NCBI GenBank assembly: GCA_964585305.1
Contig: CAZPDM010000123.1
Span: forward strand, 1-8,189
From: CAZPDM01 sp964585305
GTDB taxonomy: Bacteria > Planctomycetota > Uabimicrobiia > Uabimicrobiales > JABWCH01
Length of the DNA stretch: 8,189 nt
Reading direction: 5' to 3'
In this document: positions 6,038 to 8,189 of the stretch, piece by piece
Layout of the letters: each line of letters opens with the position of its first letter
Position numbering within the stretch: position 1 is the stretch's first letter
Notes under the pieces: model-generated
Databases searched by the model: none
Told to the model about the DNA's origin: nothing
Seen by the model: the letters and a program-made list of their open reading frames with translations, nothing else
Program-made: the position numbers and the translations under genes

Positions 6038-6589
6038 TTATATATTATTTTTTTCCACTTGACCGTACACATTAAAATATGCGCGTTCAGAAAATGGTTT
6101 CTTTTCAGGCTGTTTACATCTTTCTTTAGGAACACCAACTGGCAAAATGACTCTTAATATTTTATTTTCTGGAATTCCTAAAATTTTTCCAATAGCATCT
6201 GCTCGACCAGCTACCCTTAGCCATCCATCAATCCAAACAGACGCATATCCCAGAGCAGTAATTGCTAATAAAGTATTTTCTACTGCTGCAGCACAATCTT
6301 CAATTTGGAAAGAAAATCCTTCATAAATTGCAGGAGGCTGTCGATCTATAATAAAACCAATAAACGCCTTTGCGCTACGCATAGCCATATTGCTTGGTTG
6401 CATAAAACTAATCTTTTGTAATAAAGTAGGATCATCTACAATGATGAAATTTGTTGTCTGAGAATTTTTTCCTGATGGTGCTTGGATTGCAGCTTGAACA
6501 ATTTTACGAAGATTTTCGCGAGGAATCTTCGTCTCCAAGAATTCTCCGCGGTAACTATGACGCTGTGCAATTGTTTCAAAAGTATCCAT
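6038..6589 (-). CDS. nitroreductase family FMN-dependent oxidoreductase
   Basis: 183 residues, the usual size for the small nitroreductase family. These cytoplasmic homodimeric flavoproteins bind FMN and use NAD(P)H to reduce nitro compounds, quinones or other acceptors. The N-terminal RHSYR (10-14) is the typical R-x-S-x-R flavin-phosphate site. APSGKNSQ (37-44) is the conserved segment that follows the first long helix, and VILPVGVPKE (147-156) is the conserved strand near the C-terminus that precedes the F(S/E)R-like tail PFSER. The true substrate is unknown because the family is broad and its chemistry cannot be read from these motifs. Start choice: AAGGA (6596-6600) lies six bases before the ATG. 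It follows aroK by only 31 bases on the same strand and is probably co-transcribed, though no pathway link is evident. No clear terminator follows it on the minus strand. Confidence 0.88.
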   Translation of the reverse strand: MDTFETIAQRHSYRGEFLETKIPRENLRKIVQAAIQAPSGKNSQTTNFIIVDDPTLLQKISFMQPSNMAMRSAKAFIGFIIDRQPPAIYEGFSFQIEDCAAAVENTLLAITALGYASVWIDGWLRVAGRADAIGKILGIPENKILRVILPVGVPKERCKQPEKKPFSERAYFNVYGQVEKNNI

Positions 6590-6620
6590 GTAAAATCCTT
6601 TTAAAAAATCAGAAATGAAG

Positions 6621-7115
6621 TCACTTATAAAATATATAAATATTTTTTGCCATATCAGCTATCTCAATAGGAGAAAGAAAATCCGTTTGTATTTGATGTA
6701 CAAAACTATAATAAATAGGTTCTCTTTTATATAATAAAATTTGCCAATTTGAGTTAAATAATGGACGCGAATGATCCATCGTAAGTCTTTTGGCAATGGT
6801 TTCTGGTTTTGCTAGAAGGCAAATAATTATTCCATTTTTTGAAAGACTCTTTTGATTTTCTTGATCAAGTAATGTTCCTCCTCCTGTAGCAATAACTAAA
6901 TTGCTTAGAATACTCAATTCTTGGCAAATTTTTCTTTCATATTCTCTAAATTTTTCTTCTCCATATTGCTGAAAAATTTCAGAAATAGTTAATTTATATC
7001 GTTGAGAAATAGTTTCATCCGTATCTAAAAATGGGAGATCAAGTTTTTCGCTAACAATTTTTCCTACTGTGCTTTTTCCTACTCCCATAAATCCAGTAAA
7101 AATAAGATTTTTCAT
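6621..7115 (-). CDS. aroK: shikimate kinase
   Basis: 164 residues, close to the usual 165-175. It transfers phosphate from ATP to the 3-hydroxyl of shikimate, giving shikimate 3-phosphate for chorismate and aromatic amino acid synthesis in the cytoplasm. The expected signatures are all present: P-loop GFMGVGKS (8-15), LDTD with Asp31/Asp33 binding Mg and shikimate, FREYER with Arg57 contacting substrate, TGGG (77-80) in the shikimate-binding strand, lid DHSRPLF with Arg117, and the late REPIY with Arg131. No key residue is missing, so it should be active. The start is set by the P-loop strand beginning at residue 3; the ribosome-binding site is weak (AAGAAA just upstream). A strong hairpin ends only 13 bases upstream of the ATG. 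It lies between a repetitive acidic gene and the nitroreductase, with no other shikimate-pathway gene in view. Gluconate kinase-like relatives are less likely given these motifs. Confidence 0.95.
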   Translation of the reverse strand: MKNLIFTGFMGVGKSTVGKIVSEKLDLPFLDTDETISQRYKLTISEIFQQYGEEKFREYERKICQELSILSNLVIATGGGTLLDQENQKSLSKNGIIICLLAKPETIAKRLTMDHSRPLFNSNWQILLYKREPIYYSFVHQIQTDFLSPIEIADMAKNIYIFYK

Positions 7116-7128
7116 TTTCTTTTTATAA

Positions 7129-7163
7129 ATTAAGCCCGGTTTATGCCGGGCTTAATTATTTTT
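7129..7163. terminator. GC-rich 11-bp hairpin between the acidic protein gene and aroK
   Basis: ATTAAGCCCGG (7129-7139) and CCGGGCTTAAT (7146-7156) form a perfect 11-base stem with a six-base loop. It most simply terminates the upstream minus-strand gene, whose stop is at 7195. However, the minus-strand sequence after it (TTATAAAAAG) is a poor U-tract, whereas the plus side has TATTTTT. Its edge is 13 bases before the aroK ATG, so it could also act as an attenuator or limit ribosome access. Confidence 0.7.
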
Positions 7164-7194
7164 CTAATGTACTTTTAGAGAGTAGAATTTAATC

Positions 7195-8189
7195 TTAGTG
7201 ATGTCCACAGAATGGATCGTAATGGATATCCATTTTTTGTGGCACATATTCAATATCTGCCCAAATTTGGATATCATAAGGTGAGCTTGTAAGCATAATT
7301 AGTTGTCCACGTTCATCACATATAAGAGTAGCTTCATCAGTTTCTTCTTCATCAAGGTGGAATTTCACTACACGTTCGGTTTCAGGATCAGGTTCGGTTT
7401 GACCGGGAACTTCAATATGGAATTCATAATGATCACGAATAGGTAGTGGCTCACTAATTGCGCATTTATATTGAGAACCATCAGGATATTCGATAGTGTA
7501 TTCTAATGGAGTGCCAGCTTGGAAGACTGGACGGCGATCAAAGATTTCTTGGCTGGTGATATTATGTGTTAGAGCATGTGTAGCAGCAGTTTCTGCGTCT
7601 TTCTTGCGTTGTTCAGATAAACGACGTTGTTCTTGTTGGCGGCGTTCTTCTGCGCTAAGGGTTTTAGGTTTTGTCTCTTCTTCTTCGCTTGTTTCTTCAG
7701 TGTCTTCTGATTCTTCGCTATCATCTTCAGGTTCTTCAGTGTCTTCTGATTCTTCACTATCTTCATTGCCTTCACCATCGCTATCTTCGTTGCTTTCGCC
7801 TTCATCTTCGTTTTCTTCATCATCAGGCTCTTCAGCTTCGTTGTCAGCGTTATCTTCTTCCGGTTCTGGCAATTCAGGTTTTTCTACTTCATTGGTTTCG
7901 TCATTATCAGGTCTTTCTACCTCATCAAGATCGCCTTCTTCTGGTTCTGGAAGTTCAGCATTTCCAGCTTTTTTCAGAAGTGCTTTAGCATCTGGCTTGG
8001 CATTAAGTTTAGCAACCTCTGGTTTAGCACCAGGTTTGCCAGCTTCTGGTTTGGCACCAGGTTTGCCAGCTTCTGGTTTAGCACCAGGTTTGCCAGCTTC
8101 TGGTTTAGCACCAGGTTTGCCAGCTTCTGGTTTGGCACCAGGTTTGCCAGCTTCTGGTTTGGCACCAGGTTTGCCAGCTTCTGGTTTGG
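7195..8189 (-). CDS. partial low-complexity, highly charged protein of unknown function (5' end beyond the window)
   Basis: The minus-strand frame ending at 7195 stays open to the right edge, so 330 C-terminal residues are visible and the true start lies outside. The TTG at 7870-7872 is not a start: the frame continues upstream with the same composition. From N to C: about seven nine-residue repeats KPEAGKPGA, a short degenerate repeat (KPDAKALLKK), a Glu/Asp/Ser-rich acidic stretch of about 130 residues containing ELPEPEE twice and SEESEDTEE twice, a charged Arg/Gln/Glu helix (AEERRQQEQRRLSEQRKKD), then about 130 residues of ordinary composition that look like a compact beta-rich domain, ending YDPFCGHH. 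I do not recognise the C-terminal domain. The basic/Pro-rich then acidic tails suggest a disordered, ion- or polymer-binding or surface protein, but that is inference. Base composition is visibly more GC-rich than the neighbours. The glycines do not keep three-residue spacing, so it is not collagen-like. Confidence 0.8.
   Translation of the reverse strand, partial: KPEAGKPGAKPEAGKPGAKPEAGKPGAKPEAGKPGAKPEAGKPGAKPEAGKPGAKPEVAKLNAKPDAKALLKKAGNAELPEPEEGDLDEVERPDNDETNEVEKPELPEPEEDNADNEAEEPDDEENEDEGESNEDSDGEGNEDSEESEDTEEPEDDSEESEDTEETSEEEETKPKTLSAEERRQQEQRRLSEQRKKDAETAATHALTHNITSQEIFDRRPVFQAGTPLEYTIEYPDGSQYKCAISEPLPIRDHYEFHIEVPGQTEPDPETERVVKFHLDEEETDEATLICDERGQLIMLTSSPYDIQIWADIEYVPQKMDIHYDPFCGHH
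7693..7761 (-). repeat. 30-bp direct repeat within the acidic coding tract
   Basis: Positions 7693-7722 and 7732-7761 match at 29 of 30 bases (G/A difference in TTCGCTATC versus TTCACTATC), with a 39-bp period. They encode the repeated acidic peptide SEESEDTEE. This suggests that the acidic tract grew by in-frame duplication. Confidence 0.8.
7991..8189 (-). repeat. 27-bp in-frame tandem repeats encoding KPEAGKPGA
   Basis: Six complete 27-bp units run from 8018 to 8179, a partial seventh runs to the window edge (8180-8189), and a diverged unit occupies 7991-8017. The intact units differ only at one silent A/G position (GCT or GCC for alanine). The array continues beyond the window, so the total copy number is unknown. 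The units are contiguous with no spacers, so this is not a CRISPR array. Confidence 0.95.

Noticed and set aside
7195..7872. A complete 225-residue gene starting with TTG at 7872
   Set aside because: The frame stays open to the window edge with the same acidic and repeat composition, so this TTG is an internal leucine of a longer gene.
7671..7988. Leu/His-rich ORF on the plus strand opposite the acidic tract
   Set aside because: It is the antisense reading of Glu/Asp/Ser codons, has no ribosome-binding site and looks like no protein family.
7974..8165. Small repetitive ORF (MPNQKLANLV repeats) on the minus strand
   Set aside because: It is the 27-bp repeat read in another frame; any repeat whose length is a multiple of three gives such an ORF.
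7991..8189. CRISPR array
   Set aside because: The 27-bp units are directly adjacent without spacers and are translated in frame as KPEAGKPGA.

Overview
The window is AT-rich bacterial DNA with short intergenic gaps, several recognisable Shine-Dalgarno sites and a Rho-independent terminator. The large gene, an MglA-type GTPase joined to STAS, TIR, NB-ARC and WD40 parts, is the kind of fusion found in signalling-rich, behaviourally complex bacteria. An exported protein combining tetratricopeptide-like and thioredoxin parts would fit a low-GC planctomycete or a related lineage. That placement is an inference from gene content; no taxonomic marker is present.

Layout. 31-399 (minus) is a small tyrosine-phosphatase-like protein. 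Its start codon, ribosome-binding site and probable promoter lie in an 87-bp unit that is perfectly tandem-duplicated apart from one base (387-560), leaving a decoy start and a 10-codon leader ORF upstream. 561-846 holds no gene but contains inverted repeats that could form a structured element. 847-4752 (plus) is the centrepiece: a 1301-residue protein ordered MglA-like GTPase, STAS, TIR, NB-ARC STAND ATPase, winged-helix-like region and a C-terminal propeller in which seven blades can be counted. It ends in a strong bidirectional terminator (4751-4783) shared with the convergent gene at 4823-5815, an exported TPR/thioredoxin-like protein. A gap with a foldable segment at 5899-5970 separates this from a minus-strand run: nitroreductase (6038-6589), shikimate kinase aroK (6621-7115) and a partial, highly charged repetitive protein (7195 to beyond the right edge).

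How it may work. The right half looks like ordinary metabolic and envelope genes plus one unknown low-complexity protein. The left half is the accessory part. The giant protein has the sensor-switch-effector order of bacterial NLR/STAND immune or signalling proteins: WD40 sensor, NB-ARC switch, TIR NADase-type effector. Fused in front of it are an MglA GTPase and a STAS domain, which normally serve polarity/motility and anti-sigma signalling. By a gap-free alignment made from memory, several regulatory residues are replaced: MglA Arg53 and Gln82, the STAS phosphoserine, and glycines of the NB-ARC P-loop. The putative TIR catalytic glutamate remains. This suggests a single-chain TIR-STAND system in which the GTPase and STAS parts act as binding or localisation modules. 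A role in phage defence is an inference and is not shown by neighbours: no other defence gene is visible.
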